Below are positions 24,585 through 32,394 of a stretch of DNA of 64,000 nucleotides, one piece after another (positions within the stretch are counted from its first letter, which is position 1; each line of letters begins with the position of its first letter). This DNA is from Candidatus Ribeiella danica (lineage in GTDB: Bacteria > Chloroflexota > Chloroflexia > Chloroflexales > Roseiflexaceae). Made by a program: the position numbers and the translations under genes. The notes below the pieces were generated by a model. That model made no database searches. It was not told the DNA's origin and saw only the letters and a list, made by a program, of their open reading frames with translations. The stretch covers positions 3,100,001 to 3,164,000 of the forward strand of contig JADKFS010000001.1 of the NCBI GenBank assembly GCA_016717335.1, written 5' to 3'.

Positions 24585-24884
24585 ATGGCGACGACCCGCC
24601 GCGAGCGAGATGACGAGCGTCTCTACCAGATCCTCAAGGCACTGGGAAACCCCGTGCGCCTCCAGATTGTGCGCTACGTTCGCCAGCACCCGCGCTGCAT
24701 CGGCAACCAGATCCAGCTCCAGCTCCCGCAGGGCCTCGCCCGCGCCCAGTCGACCCTATCGCAACACCTCAAAATCTTGCGCTGCGCCGGCCTGATCAAG
24801 GCCGACTGCGACGGAGCTGCGACGAGCTACCTGCTCGACCAGGAGTGCTTCGACTGGCTGAGCGATCAGCTGGCCGACCTGTAG
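24585..24884 (+). CDS. ArsR-type winged-helix regulator
   Basis: 99 residues. LYQILKALGNPVRLQIVRYV opens a typical ArsR winged helix; the recognition helix is AQSTLSQHLKILRCAGLI. There is no CxC metal motif in helix 3; two cysteines (RCIG, LRCAG, and CDG near the wing) are scattered, so metal sensing is not obvious. AGGAGG stands before the ATG at 24585. It likely regulates itself or the ABC exporter upstream. Confidence 0.87.
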   Translation: MATTRRERDDERLYQILKALGNPVRLQIVRYVRQHPRCIGNQIQLQLPQGLARAQSTLSQHLKILRCAGLIKADCDGAATSYLLDQECFDWLSDQLADL

Positions 24885-24965
24885 GCGCTCGACTTGTCGC
24901 GCCGGGGGCGCCCTGTGCGGCGTGCACAAGCTCCTTGCAAGTGCCGTATGTAGGCTTTGCACAGC

Positions 24966-24995
24966 TTGACCGGCGCATACGGATTGTGCTAGAAT
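24966..24995 (+). promoter_or_regulatory. Promoter of the ANTAR regulator unit
   Basis: TTGACC (24966-24971), 18-base spacer, TAGAAT (24990-24995). The leader to the ATG would be about 110 bases. Confidence 0.7.
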
Positions 24996-25111
24996 GAACA
25001 ATCGCAAACCGGTTTACTTCTGCCAGAATACAAAAAGCAGCGCAAAATGTGTGCACTATCTGCCCCCGGCGGGATAGCGGCGCACGACATCAGCATACGG
25101 AGGGAAAGATA

Positions 25112-25696
25112 ATGGCCCAGCAGCTGCGCCTCGTGATCGCCGATGATGAGTCGATCATCCGAATGAACCTGAAGGAGACTCTGGTCGGCATTGGCTACCT
25201 GGTCGTCGGCGAGGCCGGCGACGGCGTGAGCGTGGTCAACCTGGCCCGCGAGCTACGCCCCGACCTGGTGATCATGGATATCAAGATGCCGAAGCTCGAC
25301 GGCATTCAGGCCGCCAAGGTCCTGACCGAGGACAAGATCGCCCCGGTGCTGCTGCTCACGGCCTACTCCGACCGCGATCTGGTCGACCGTGCCCGCGAGG
25401 CCGGCGTCGTCAACTACCTGGTCAAGCCATTCAAAGACGCCGAGCTGCTGCCGGCGATCGAGATCGCGATCGCGCGCTACTCTGAGTTCCAGGAGATGGA
25501 GAAGAAGATCGGCGACCTGCAGGAGACGCTGGAGACCCGCAAGCTGGTCGAGCGGGCGAAGGGCGTGCTGATGGACACGCAGGGCCTGAAGGAGCACGAG
25601 GCCTTCCGCCGGATCCAGCAGCTCTCGATGAACACCCGCAAGTCGATGCGCGAGATCGCCCAGGCGATCCTCCTGACCGCCCAGATCGAAAAGTAG
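25112..25696 (+). CDS. ANTAR-domain response regulator
   Basis: 194 residues. The N-terminal receiver has the acidic pair in VIADDES, the phospho-aspartate in VIMDIKMPKLDG, the Thr in LLLTAYSD and the Lys in YLVKPFKDAE. The C-terminal ANTAR helices read LVERAKGVLMDTQGLKEHEAFRRIQQLSMNTRKSMREIAQAIL. ANTAR proteins bind paired hexaloop RNA hairpins and prevent transcription termination. No histidine kinase is adjacent. AGGGAAAGATA precedes the ATG. The next gene, 10 bases on, encodes a membrane-anchored protein that is probably cotranscribed. Confidence 0.95.
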   Translation: MAQQLRLVIADDESIIRMNLKETLVGIGYLVVGEAGDGVSVVNLARELRPDLVIMDIKMPKLDGIQAAKVLTEDKIAPVLLLTAYSDRDLVDRAREAGVVNYLVKPFKDAELLPAIEIAIARYSEFQEMEKKIGDLQETLETRKLVERAKGVLMDTQGLKEHEAFRRIQQLSMNTRKSMREIAQAILLTAQIEK

Positions 25697-25706
25697 GAGC
25701 GTTCCG

Positions 25707-26312
25707 TTGAGCGCCCTCGATCCGGAAGCCGGCGCGCCCGGTCCCGCACAGGGGCCGGGCGCTGCGCGTGGTCGCCGGCTTCGGGCGGCGCTGCCCCACG
25801 TCATCACCGGCGCGGTCGCGGTCGCGATCACGATCGCGGCAGTGGCGCTCATGCGGCCCGCCACGAGCCCGCCGGCCCAGGTCGCCGCGCCGACCAGCGC
25901 GCCGCCGACTCCCGCGCCGACCGCGCGGCCAGCCGCGCCCGCGCCCTCCGCGCCGCCGCTGGCCGAGGGGATCACCCAGCAGGAGCTGGCCGACATTCGC
26001 GCCGAGGCCGACCGGAAGCAGGCCCAGATCTACCTGCTGCTGGCGATCGTCCAGATCGACGATGCGCAGGCCGCGCTACGGGTCAACGAGCTGCCCAGCG
26101 TCGATCAGTCGCTCGTGGCGATCGACAACTCGCTGAACCTGGCCTACGCCCGCTACGAGCGCGCCGGCGACTCGGCCCGCGACGCGGTGGCGCAGCGGCG
26201 CATGGAGGTGGGCAAGCTGCACGACGACCTCTACCTCTACCCCGAGGGCATGGACCTGCGGCTGAACACGCTGCGCCAGCTCACCCTCGCGCTGATCACC
26301 GAGCAGAGATGA
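25707..26312 (+). CDS. Membrane-anchored protein cotranscribed with ANTAR regulator
   Basis: 201 residues from a TTG start preceded by AGGAG. Short cytoplasmic tail, one helix (HVITGAVAVAITIAAVALM), a long Pro/Ala linker (residues about 50-88), then a helical external domain (QQELADIRAEADRKQAQIYL...). The helical part may form a coiled coil. No family is recognised. Its 10-base distance from the ANTAR gene suggests a linked role, such as signal input, but nothing in the sequence proves this. Confidence 0.7.
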   Translation: MSALDPEAGAPGPAQGPGAARGRRLRAALPHVITGAVAVAITIAAVALMRPATSPPAQVAAPTSAPPTPAPTARPAAPAPSAPPLAEGITQQELADIRAEADRKQAQIYLLLAIVQIDDAQAALRVNELPSVDQSLVAIDNSLNLAYARYERAGDSARDAVAQRRMEVGKLHDDLYLYPEGMDLRLNTLRQLTLALITEQR

Positions 26313-26319
26313 TGGGCAG

Positions 26320-26530
26320 CCCGCAGTCGGCAGGTGGCAGTCGGCAGTCGGCAGTCGACAGCTAGCGGCATGCCCCAAGCCCCAAGCCCCAAGTCCCTCG
26401 CCACCTCGTCACCTCGTCACCTCGTCACCTTGTCAATCAGCCGTCAGTCCTCAGCCCTCAGCTAGCGGCATGCCCCAAGCCCCAAGTCCTCTTGTCCCTT
26501 GTCTCCTTGTCTCCTTGTCTCCCCAGCCCC
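26320..26530. repeat. Composite mosaic of heptamer/octamer arrays, copy A
   Basis: Modules in order: GCAGTCG units; GCTAGCGGCATGCCCCAAGC with CCCCAAG units; CACCTCGT octamers; CAGCCGTCAGTCCTCAGCC; again GCTAGCGGCATGCCCCAAGC; then CTTGTCTC units. The same modules occur in the reverse-complement order near 32.1-32.3 kb. Confidence 0.88.
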
Positions 26531-26533
26531 TGG

Positions 26534-26803
26534 CTAATGCTCCCCCGCCCAGCTTGCCGCATCCGGCAGATGGACGTCGCGCGCCACCGCGTCGTCGTCA
26601 ATATGTATCGACTCTTCGTCGCGCCGGACCATCAGTAGCGCCTCGACATCCTTGCGCTGATACAGCCGCTTGCGCCCCACGCCTTGCCGGAACGATTGGA
26701 GCGTTCCACGGCTGACGTAAGCGTACAGCGTGGCCTTTTTCACTCCTAGCAGAGAAGCCGCCTCGTCCACATCCATGTAGTCAACGCCGTCGATTGTCTG
26801 CAT
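26534..26803 (-). CDS. MerR/excisionase-type HTH protein divergent from citrate synthase
   Basis: 89 residues. The helix-turn-helix YMDVDEAASLLGVKKATLYAYVSRGTLQSFRQ is followed by a wing RKRLYQRKDVEALL. This LYAYVSRG type of HTH is also found fused to the N-terminus of some citrate synthases. Here it is a separate gene read away from citrate synthase, with a shared 145-base control region. The ATG at 26803 is chosen because AGGAGGTGCGC precedes it. The acidic tail (DEESIHIDDDAVARD) is unassigned. Confidence 0.8.
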   Translation of the reverse strand: MQTIDGVDYMDVDEAASLLGVKKATLYAYVSRGTLQSFRQGVGRKRLYQRKDVEALLMVRRDEESIHIDDDAVARDVHLPDAASWAGEH

Positions 26804-26854
26804 GCGCACCTCCTGGCTATAGTATAGCCCGGGCCTAGCCATGCGTCAATCTGA

Positions 26855-26880
26855 ATCAATACGTATAAAGTATTATTGAT
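26855..26880. promoter_or_regulatory. Candidate operator between HTH gene and citrate synthase
   Basis: ATCAATA (26855-26861) and TATTGAT (26874-26880) form a perfect inverted repeat with 12 bases between, in an A/T-rich stretch that is unusual for this genome. It could be the binding site of the divergent HTH protein. Confidence 0.5.
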
Positions 26881-26948
26881 ATATATCGAGTCTCATGGTA
26901 GTATAGCTGTCAAATATGTGGCGACATTCACAAAGAAAGGAGCTTCCC

Positions 26949-28091
26949 ATGACAGCTGATCAGGCGGCGCGCGGCCTGGAGAATGTCGTGGTGGCGACGA
27001 CCAAGCTGAGCGCGATCGACGGTACGGCCGGGCGGCTGAGCTACGCCGGCTTCGATATTCACGACCTGGCCGATCCGGCGAGCTTCGAGGAGGTGGTCTA
27101 TCTGCTCTGGCGCGGCGAGCTGCCGTCGCGCCGGGAGCTGGGCGACTTTCGCGCCCGGCTGGCGACCGAGCGTATGCTGAGCGCGGACGAGTTGGCGCTG
27201 GTCGAAGGCGTGCCGATCGCAGGCCACGGGATGGACGCGCTGCGAACGCTGGTCTCGGGCCTGGCCCAGCTCGACGCGCAGGCCGACGCGCTCGATCCTG
27301 AGCAGGTCGAGCGCGTCGGCATCCGCATTCTGGCCAAGATGCCCCCGCTGATCGCGGCGTGGGACCGCCGGCGGCGCGGCGAGCAGCCGGTCGCGCCCGA
27401 CCCGGATCTGTCGCACGCGGCCAGCTTGCTACACCTGCTGCGCGGCGAGCAGCCGAGCCCGGCCGCGGCGCGGGCCTTCGACACCTACCTGGTGCTGCTG
27501 GCCGAGCACGGGCTCAACGCCTCGACCTTCGCGGCGCGCGTGGCGATCGGCGCCGGCGCGGACGTGTACTGCGCGATCGTCGCGGCGATCGGCACGCTGA
27601 AGGGGCTGCTGCACGGCGGCGCCAACCAGAAGGCGATGGAGACGTTCCTGGCGATCGGCAGGCCCGAGCTAGCCGACGAGCACGTCGCGCAGATAATCGC
27701 GCGACGCGAGCGGCTGATGGGCGTCGGCCACCGGATCTACAAGGTCGAGGACCCGCGCGTGCGCCATCTGCGCCGCCAGGTCCAGGCGCTCGGCACAGAC
27801 GGAGCGGGGCAGTGGCAGGCGATCGCCGACGCCGTCGCGCGGGTGGTGGCCGAGCACCCACACTTCACGCGGCGCCAGCTCAACCCGAACGTCGAGTTCT
27901 ACAGCGCGCCGCTGCTCTACACGGTCGGCCTGCCGCTGGATCTGTTCACCGCGGCGTTCGCGATCAGCCGCGTTGCCGGCTGGATGGCGCACATCCGCGA
28001 GCAGCTGGCCGACAACCGGCTGATCCGCCCGAAGGCCGACTACGATGGGCCGGCGCTGCGCCGGTTCGTGCCGATCGCGGAGCGCGAGTAG
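26949..28091 (+). CDS. Citrate synthase
   Basis: 380 residues, type II-like short citrate (or 2-methylcitrate) synthase, condensing acetyl-CoA and oxaloacetate at the entry of the TCA cycle. Catalytic histidines are in LAEHGLNASTF, GLLHGGANQKAME and MGVGHRIYKVEDPR; the acidic region near the end is PNVEFYSAPLLYTVGLP (Asn/Glu where Asp is common). AAAGGAGCTTCCC precedes the ATG. The upstream gene on the other strand encodes an HTH regulator. Confidence 0.92.
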   Translation: MTADQAARGLENVVVATTKLSAIDGTAGRLSYAGFDIHDLADPASFEEVVYLLWRGELPSRRELGDFRARLATERMLSADELALVEGVPIAGHGMDALRTLVSGLAQLDAQADALDPEQVERVGIRILAKMPPLIAAWDRRRRGEQPVAPDPDLSHAASLLHLLRGEQPSPAAARAFDTYLVLLAEHGLNASTFAARVAIGAGADVYCAIVAAIGTLKGLLHGGANQKAMETFLAIGRPELADEHVAQIIARRERLMGVGHRIYKVEDPRVRHLRRQVQALGTDGAGQWQAIADAVARVVAEHPHFTRRQLNPNVEFYSAPLLYTVGLPLDLFTAAFAISRVAGWMAHIREQLADNRLIRPKADYDGPALRRFVPIAERE

Positions 28092-28099
28092 CCTAGCTA

Positions 28100-28180
28100 G
28101 ACGAAAGACCAAGGCCCAAAGACCAACGATCGGCAAAGCCGGGATTGTTGGTCTTTGGTCTTTCGTCCTTGGTCGATGGA
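28100..28180. repeat. Inverted heptamer array (AAAGACC/GGTCTTT)
   Basis: ACGAAAGACCAAGG, CAAAGACCAACGA on the left and TTGGTCTTTGGTCTTTCGTCC on the right can form a long hairpin between the convergent citrate synthase and aminotransferase genes. Confidence 0.82.
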
Positions 28181-28190
28181 TGAGCGCGGC

Positions 28191-29450
28191 TTACGCGCGC
28201 CCACGCAGTCGCGCGAGCCGCTCGCCGGCGGCTTCGAGCGTCGCGATCGTCTTGGCGAAGCAGAAGCGCGCCAGCGGCGGGGCTGCGGCCGGGTCGAGGT
28301 AGAACGCCGAGGTCGGGATGGCCGCGACGCCGATCTCGGTCGTCAGGAAGCGGCAGAACGCGCGGTCGTCGGCGAAGCCGAGCGCGCCGATGTCGGCGCT
28401 GATGAAGTACGAGCCCTCGACCGGCAGCGTTGGCAGGCCAGCCGACTCGAGGATCTGACGCAGCAGGGCGCGCCGCTCGCCGTACTCGGCGCGCAGCTGC
28501 TCGTAGTAGCCGCTGGCGTCCGACTGCTCCAGCGCCACCGCCGCCGCCTCCTGAAACGGCGTGGCGGTCGCGAACGTGACCCACTGGTGCGACGCGCGCA
28601 GCGCCTGGCTCAGGGCGGCCGGCCCGACGGAGTACCCGACCTTCCAGCCGGTGACGCTGAAGGTCTTGCCGACGCTGTTGAGCGTCAGCGTGCGCTCCCA
28701 CATCCCCGGCAGCGTAGCGAGCGGCACGTGCGCGGCGCCATCGTAGGTCAGCCGGTCGTACACCTCGTCGGTGATCGCCAGCACGTCGTGCTCGCGGCAG
28801 AGCGCGGCGATCAGCTCCAGCTCGGCGCGCGTGAAGACCTTGCCGGTCGGGTTGTGCGGCGTGTTGACGAAGATCACCTTGGGGCGCTGGGCGAAGGCAG
28901 CACGCAGCTCGGCCGGGTCAAACCACCAGCTCGAAGGATGAGCGATCGAGGATGAAGGATGAAGAACGTCATTCGGACGCTGCTCTGCATCCTTCATCTT
29001 TCTGCCTTCATCCTTCCGAGGGGGGTGGAGCTTGACCGGGATCGGCGTCGCGCCGGCCATGGTGATGTCGGGCACGTAGGCGTCGTAGGCCGGCTCGAAG
29101 ACGATCGCGCGGTCGCCGGGGTCGAGCAGCGCCAGGGCCGCGTCGCAGAGCGCCTCGGTCGCGCCGCTGGTGACGCTCACCTCGGCCTGCCAGTCGACCG
29201 CGCGGCCGTAGTCGCGCTGCCACTGGGCGGCGACGGCCTGGCGCAAATGGGGCAGGCCGGGCATCGGCGCGTACTGGTTCAGGTCGGCGGCGATCGCCGC
29301 GGCGGCGGCCCGCTTGACGAACTCAGGCCCGGCGAAGTCCGGGAAGCCCTGGCCGAGGTTGACCGCGCCGTGCTGGGCGGCCAGCGCGCTCATCTCGGTG
29401 AAGATCGTCGTGCCGAAGCCGGCGACTCGGCGGGCTGTTCGGTCGCTCAT
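28191..29450 (-). CDS. Class I/II aminotransferase with in-frame repeat insertion
   Basis: 419 residues, PLP-dependent, of the kynurenine/methionine aminotransferase type (YbdL-like): NLGQGFPDFAGPEFVK, VTSGATEALCDA, VNTPHNPTGKVF, and the PLP lysine in NSVGKTFSVTGWKVGY. Between VKLHPP and WWFDPAEL about 30 extra residues (RKDEGRKMKDAEQRP... to IAHPSS) are inserted; they are encoded by a GGATGAA-type repeat array at 28929-29018. The usual protein would be about 390 residues. AGGAG precedes the chosen ATG at 29450. Confidence 0.88.
   Translation of the reverse strand: MSDRTARRVAGFGTTIFTEMSALAAQHGAVNLGQGFPDFAGPEFVKRAAAAAIAADLNQYAPMPGLPHLRQAVAAQWQRDYGRAVDWQAEVSVTSGATEALCDAALALLDPGDRAIVFEPAYDAYVPDITMAGATPIPVKLHPPRKDEGRKMKDAEQRPNDVLHPSSSIAHPSSWWFDPAELRAAFAQRPKVIFVNTPHNPTGKVFTRAELELIAALCREHDVLAITDEVYDRLTYDGAAHVPLATLPGMWERTLTLNSVGKTFSVTGWKVGYSVGPAALSQALRASHQWVTFATATPFQEAAAVALEQSDASGYYEQLRAEYGERRALLRQILESAGLPTLPVEGSYFISADIGALGFADDRAFCRFLTTEIGVAAIPTSAFYLDPAAAPPLARFCFAKTIATLEAAGERLARLRGRA
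28929..29018. repeat. Short-repeat array inside the aminotransferase gene
   Basis: GAGGATGAAGGATGAAG and CTTCATC/CCTTCATCC on the two sides can pair. The 90-base insert adds 30 codons without breaking the frame. Confidence 0.8.
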
Positions 29451-29551
29451 ACGCTGCTCCTGCAAGGGATGGATCAGGCTGAATAGTACCACCGATCGCA
29501 GGGTGTGGGCAACTGGTGCATGTTCTGGGGCGCAGCGCCCGCGGCGCTCCG

Positions 29552-29579
29552 GTAAGGGCGGCTCGCGAGCCGCCCTTAC
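29552..29579. repeat. Perfect 28-bp palindrome
   Basis: GTAAGGGCGGCTCG (29552-29565) followed by its exact complement to 29579, flanked by CCG/CGG. The rest of the 29451-29773 gap is GC-rich and palindromic (GGGGCGCAGCGCCC, GGGCGTGGCGCCC), with no gene seen. Confidence 0.8.
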
Positions 29580-29773
29580 GCCGGGGCGTGGCGCCCGCGG
29601 CCCGCCGCGCGAGGGGCGCGCAGCCCCGCAGCTGACAGTATCCCGATTCTCGAGTATAATCCGACCGTTATCAGATCCTGAAGTGATGATCTACGTGCTC
29701 GCCATGACGCGACAGTGACGCCGGACACGGGTCCCCGCGACGAGAGACGCAGATCTGTTTGCGGGAATGCCGT

Positions 29774-30592
29774 ATGTCTGTCAGCTATAGCGCGATCTCG
29801 TTTCGGCAGATCGCCGGCTCGTACAACGCGATCAACGCGCTTCCGCCCGCCGCGGCTGCCCAGCTCGGCGCGGCGATCGGTGGCCTGGCCAGGGCCGGCG
29901 GGCGCATCCTCGACATGGGCTGCGGCGCGGGTCGCGTGGCCGTCCCCGTGGCCGCGGCCGGCGGCCGGGTCGTCGGGGTCGACCTCGAGCTGGCCATGAT
30001 CCAGGCGGCGCGGCAGTCCGCCTCGCCGGCCGCGCGGCCGCCAGGCTTCGCGCGCGCCGACATCACCCGCCTGCCCTTCGCCGACCGCAGCTTCTCGCTG
30101 GTGCTCTCGATCAATGTGCTGCATCTCGTGCCGGCCTGGCAGGAGGTGCTGGCCGAGGCGATCCGCGTGCTGCAGCCCGGCGGGCTGTTCGCCCAGGGAC
30201 GCGACTGGCTCGACCCGGCCTCGGTGGCGGGGCGGCTGCGCGGCAAGCTGCGCGAGGTTGTGATGACGCTCGAGCCGGGGCTGCGCCCATCCGCCGCGGC
30301 CTCGCCGGCGGTGATGGCACAGGCGCTGGCGCTGGCCGGCGGCACCACCGAGGACGACCTGGTCGCGGCGAGCTGGAGCAGCGCGCAGAGCCCGGCCGAG
30401 CTGCTCGGCCAGATGGCGGCGCGCACGCACAACGAGACCTGGATGCTGAGCGACGAGCTGCTGCAGGCCGCGCTGGTGCGCCTGCGCGCCTGGGCCGAGG
30501 CCGAGTGGGGCGACTTGGAGCGCGCGCTGCCGGTCGAGCGGCGCTTCACCCTGACGATCACGCGCGGGCTGAGGCCGGTAGACGGCCAATAG
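29774..30592 (+). CDS. SAM-dependent methyltransferase
   Basis: 272 residues, class I Rossmann methyltransferase (Methyltransf_11 type). SAM motif I is RILDMGCGAGRVAVPVA, motif II VVGVDLELAMIQ, and the later FSLVLSINVLHLV and VLQPGGLFAQG. A helical C-terminal domain follows. It lies just upstream of the PucC-like transporters on the same strand; a role in pigment or quinone methylation is possible but only by neighbourhood. No strong ribosome site is seen; ATG at 29774. Confidence 0.88.
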   Translation: MSVSYSAISFRQIAGSYNAINALPPAAAAQLGAAIGGLARAGGRILDMGCGAGRVAVPVAAAGGRVVGVDLELAMIQAARQSASPAARPPGFARADITRLPFADRSFSLVLSINVLHLVPAWQEVLAEAIRVLQPGGLFAQGRDWLDPASVAGRLRGKLREVVMTLEPGLRPSAAASPAVMAQALALAGGTTEDDLVAASWSSAQSPAELLGQMAARTHNETWMLSDELLQAALVRLRAWAEAEWGDLERALPVERRFTLTITRGLRPVDGQ

Positions 30593-30598
30593 TTTGAT

Positions 30599-30690
30599 AC
30601 AAGGAGACGATGGACGATAGACGATAGACGATTAGGATGCCAGCGCTCATCGTCTACCATCTGCGGTCGATCGTCTTTGAATGTGTCTGC
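30599..30690. repeat. Inverted heptamer array (GACGATA/CATCGTC)
   Basis: GACGATGGACGATAGACGATAGACG on one side, CATCGTCTACCATC and CGATCGTCTTTG on the other, forming a potential hairpin upstream of the first PucC-like gene. Confidence 0.82.
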
Positions 30691-30750
30691 CGCGCTTATT
30701 CTTCAGCCTTCTCCTTTCACAGTTCACCGTTCAAACCAGGAGGAACCACG

Positions 30751-32115
30751 ATGTTCAGGCGAGCGCTTCACACCGCGAGGTTTGTGCTGCGCGCCATCCA
30801 GCTGACGCTGCCGAAGATCGGCATCGGCTGGATGTTCGCGCTGCTGACCAGCAACTTCAACCGCATCGCGATCTACGAGCTTGGCGTGCTGGCCGTGCTG
30901 GTCACGACGATGCTGGGCCTGTACCACTTCCTCTCGCCGTTCCAGGTGATGTTCGGGCGACTGGCCGACCGCTACCCCATCCTGGGCTACCGGCGCAGCC
31001 CGTACCTGCTGCTGGGCCTGCTGGTCTCGAGCCTGGTGTTCCTGGCGCTGCCGTCGGTCGCGCGGGCGATGGGCGCCGGCTCGCTGCCGGCGATCGTCGC
31101 CGGCTTCGCGCTGCTAATCGTCTTCGGCGTCGGCTTCGCGGCTGCAGGCGCCGCGCACCTGGCGCTGATCGCCGATGTGACGACCCCGCGCTCGCGCGGC
31201 ATCGTCGTCGCGCTGGTCTGGACCATGCAGATCGGCAGCGTGATCGTCGCGGCGGTGTTCATGAAGCAGCTCATGCCCAGCTACTCGCCCGAGGCGATGC
31301 AGGCGATGTACAACATGACCCCTGCGATCGTGCTGATCCCGACCGCGCTGGCGCTGCTGGGCAACGAGCGCCGGCTGCGCGGGGCCGAGCTGGCGGAGAC
31401 GGTGGGCGCGGCGCGCGAGGCCTCGACCGGCGGCGTCGTGCGCTTCCCGCTCCAGCTGCTGCGCGGCAACCGCGCCGCGCGCTACTTCTTCGCCTTCATC
31501 ATCTGCTCGACCCTGGGCGTGTTCCTGCAGGACAGCATCCTCGAGGTCTTCGGCGCGCAGGTGCTCGGCATGTCGGTCAAGGAGACCACCTCGTTCCAGC
31601 AGATCTGGGGCGGCGGCGTGCTGCTGGCCATGCTGGTCGTCGGCGGCATCATCGCCGTGCGGCCGTTCAGCCGGCAGCGCCTGGCGGCGATCGGCGGCGT
31701 GGGCACCACCGCCGGCCTGGCGCTGCTGGCCGCGACCGCGCTGCTGGGCCAGCGCGCGCTGATCAACCCTGCGCTGATCGTCATGGGCGTCTTCACCGGG
31801 CTGTACACCGTCGGCGCGCTCTCGCTGATGATGGAGATGCAGGTCGAGGGCGCGACGGCGACCTACATGGGGCTGTGGGGCATGGCGCAGGCGCTCGGCA
31901 ACGGCGGCTCCTCGATCGGCGCCGGGGCGCTGCACAGCGCGCTGATCGGTAGCCACCTGTTCGGCGCCGGGGCGGGCTACGCGATCATCTTCGGCATTGA
32001 GGCCGCGCTGATGCTGGCGGGCGTGCTGATGCTCGGCCGGGTCAGCCTGCCGGCCTTCCACGAGGGCCTGACCACGCACGACCTGACCCAGACGCTCGAG
32101 CTGGGGGCGGCGTGA
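30751..32115 (+). CDS. PucC/BCD-family MFS transporter 1
   Basis: 454 residues, 12 membrane helices. The PucC family signature is clear: IGIGWMFALLTSNFNRIAIYELGVLAVLVTTMLG, GRLADRYPILGYRRSPYLLLG and the C-terminal MGLWGMAQALGNGGSS. PucC/LhaA/BchP-type proteins act in light-harvesting complex assembly or (bacterio)chlorophyll delivery in phototrophs. AGGAGGAACCACG precedes the ATG. It is followed by a paralogue of exactly the same length on the same strand, suggesting a tandem duplication with division of labour. Confidence 0.9.
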   Translation: MFRRALHTARFVLRAIQLTLPKIGIGWMFALLTSNFNRIAIYELGVLAVLVTTMLGLYHFLSPFQVMFGRLADRYPILGYRRSPYLLLGLLVSSLVFLALPSVARAMGAGSLPAIVAGFALLIVFGVGFAAAGAAHLALIADVTTPRSRGIVVALVWTMQIGSVIVAAVFMKQLMPSYSPEAMQAMYNMTPAIVLIPTALALLGNERRLRGAELAETVGAAREASTGGVVRFPLQLLRGNRAARYFFAFIICSTLGVFLQDSILEVFGAQVLGMSVKETTSFQQIWGGGVLLAMLVVGGIIAVRPFSRQRLAAIGGVGTTAGLALLAATALLGQRALINPALIVMGVFTGLYTVGALSLMMEMQVEGATATYMGLWGMAQALGNGGSSIGAGALHSALIGSHLFGAGAGYAIIFGIEAALMLAGVLMLGRVSLPAFHEGLTTHDLTQTLELGAA

Positions 32116-32117
32116 CC

Positions 32118-32340
32118 TTGGGGAGCGACAAGGAGGCAAGGAGACAAGGAGACAAGGAGACAAGAGGACTCGGGGCTTGGGGCTTGGGGCTTGGGGCATG
32201 CCGCTGGCTGACGGCTGACGGCTGATTGACCAGGTGACCAGGTGACCAGGTGACCAGGTGACAAGGTGACTTTCTCACGTCTTTCATCCTTCATCCTTCA
32301 TCCTTCATCTTTCGTCCATCGCCCCTGATGCTTGACTCTA
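32118..32340. repeat. Composite mosaic of heptamer/octamer arrays, copy B
   Basis: Modules in order: AAGGAGAC units; GGGGCTT units ending GGGGCATGCCGCT; GGCTGAC units; GACCAGGT octamers (GACCAGGTGACCAGGTGACC); then CTTTCATCCTTCATCCTTC. The first four are the reverse complement, in the same relative order, of modules at 26320-26530. Confidence 0.88.
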
Positions 32341-32394
32341 CGCACTATGCACTCTATTCGACTCGCAGCTGGCACGAAGACGGAGGCATCGCCG

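Noticed and set aside
26320..26530. Repeat block that looks at first like a CRISPR array
   Set aside because: Units are only 7-8 bp, contiguous, without spacers of constant length, and no cas gene is near.
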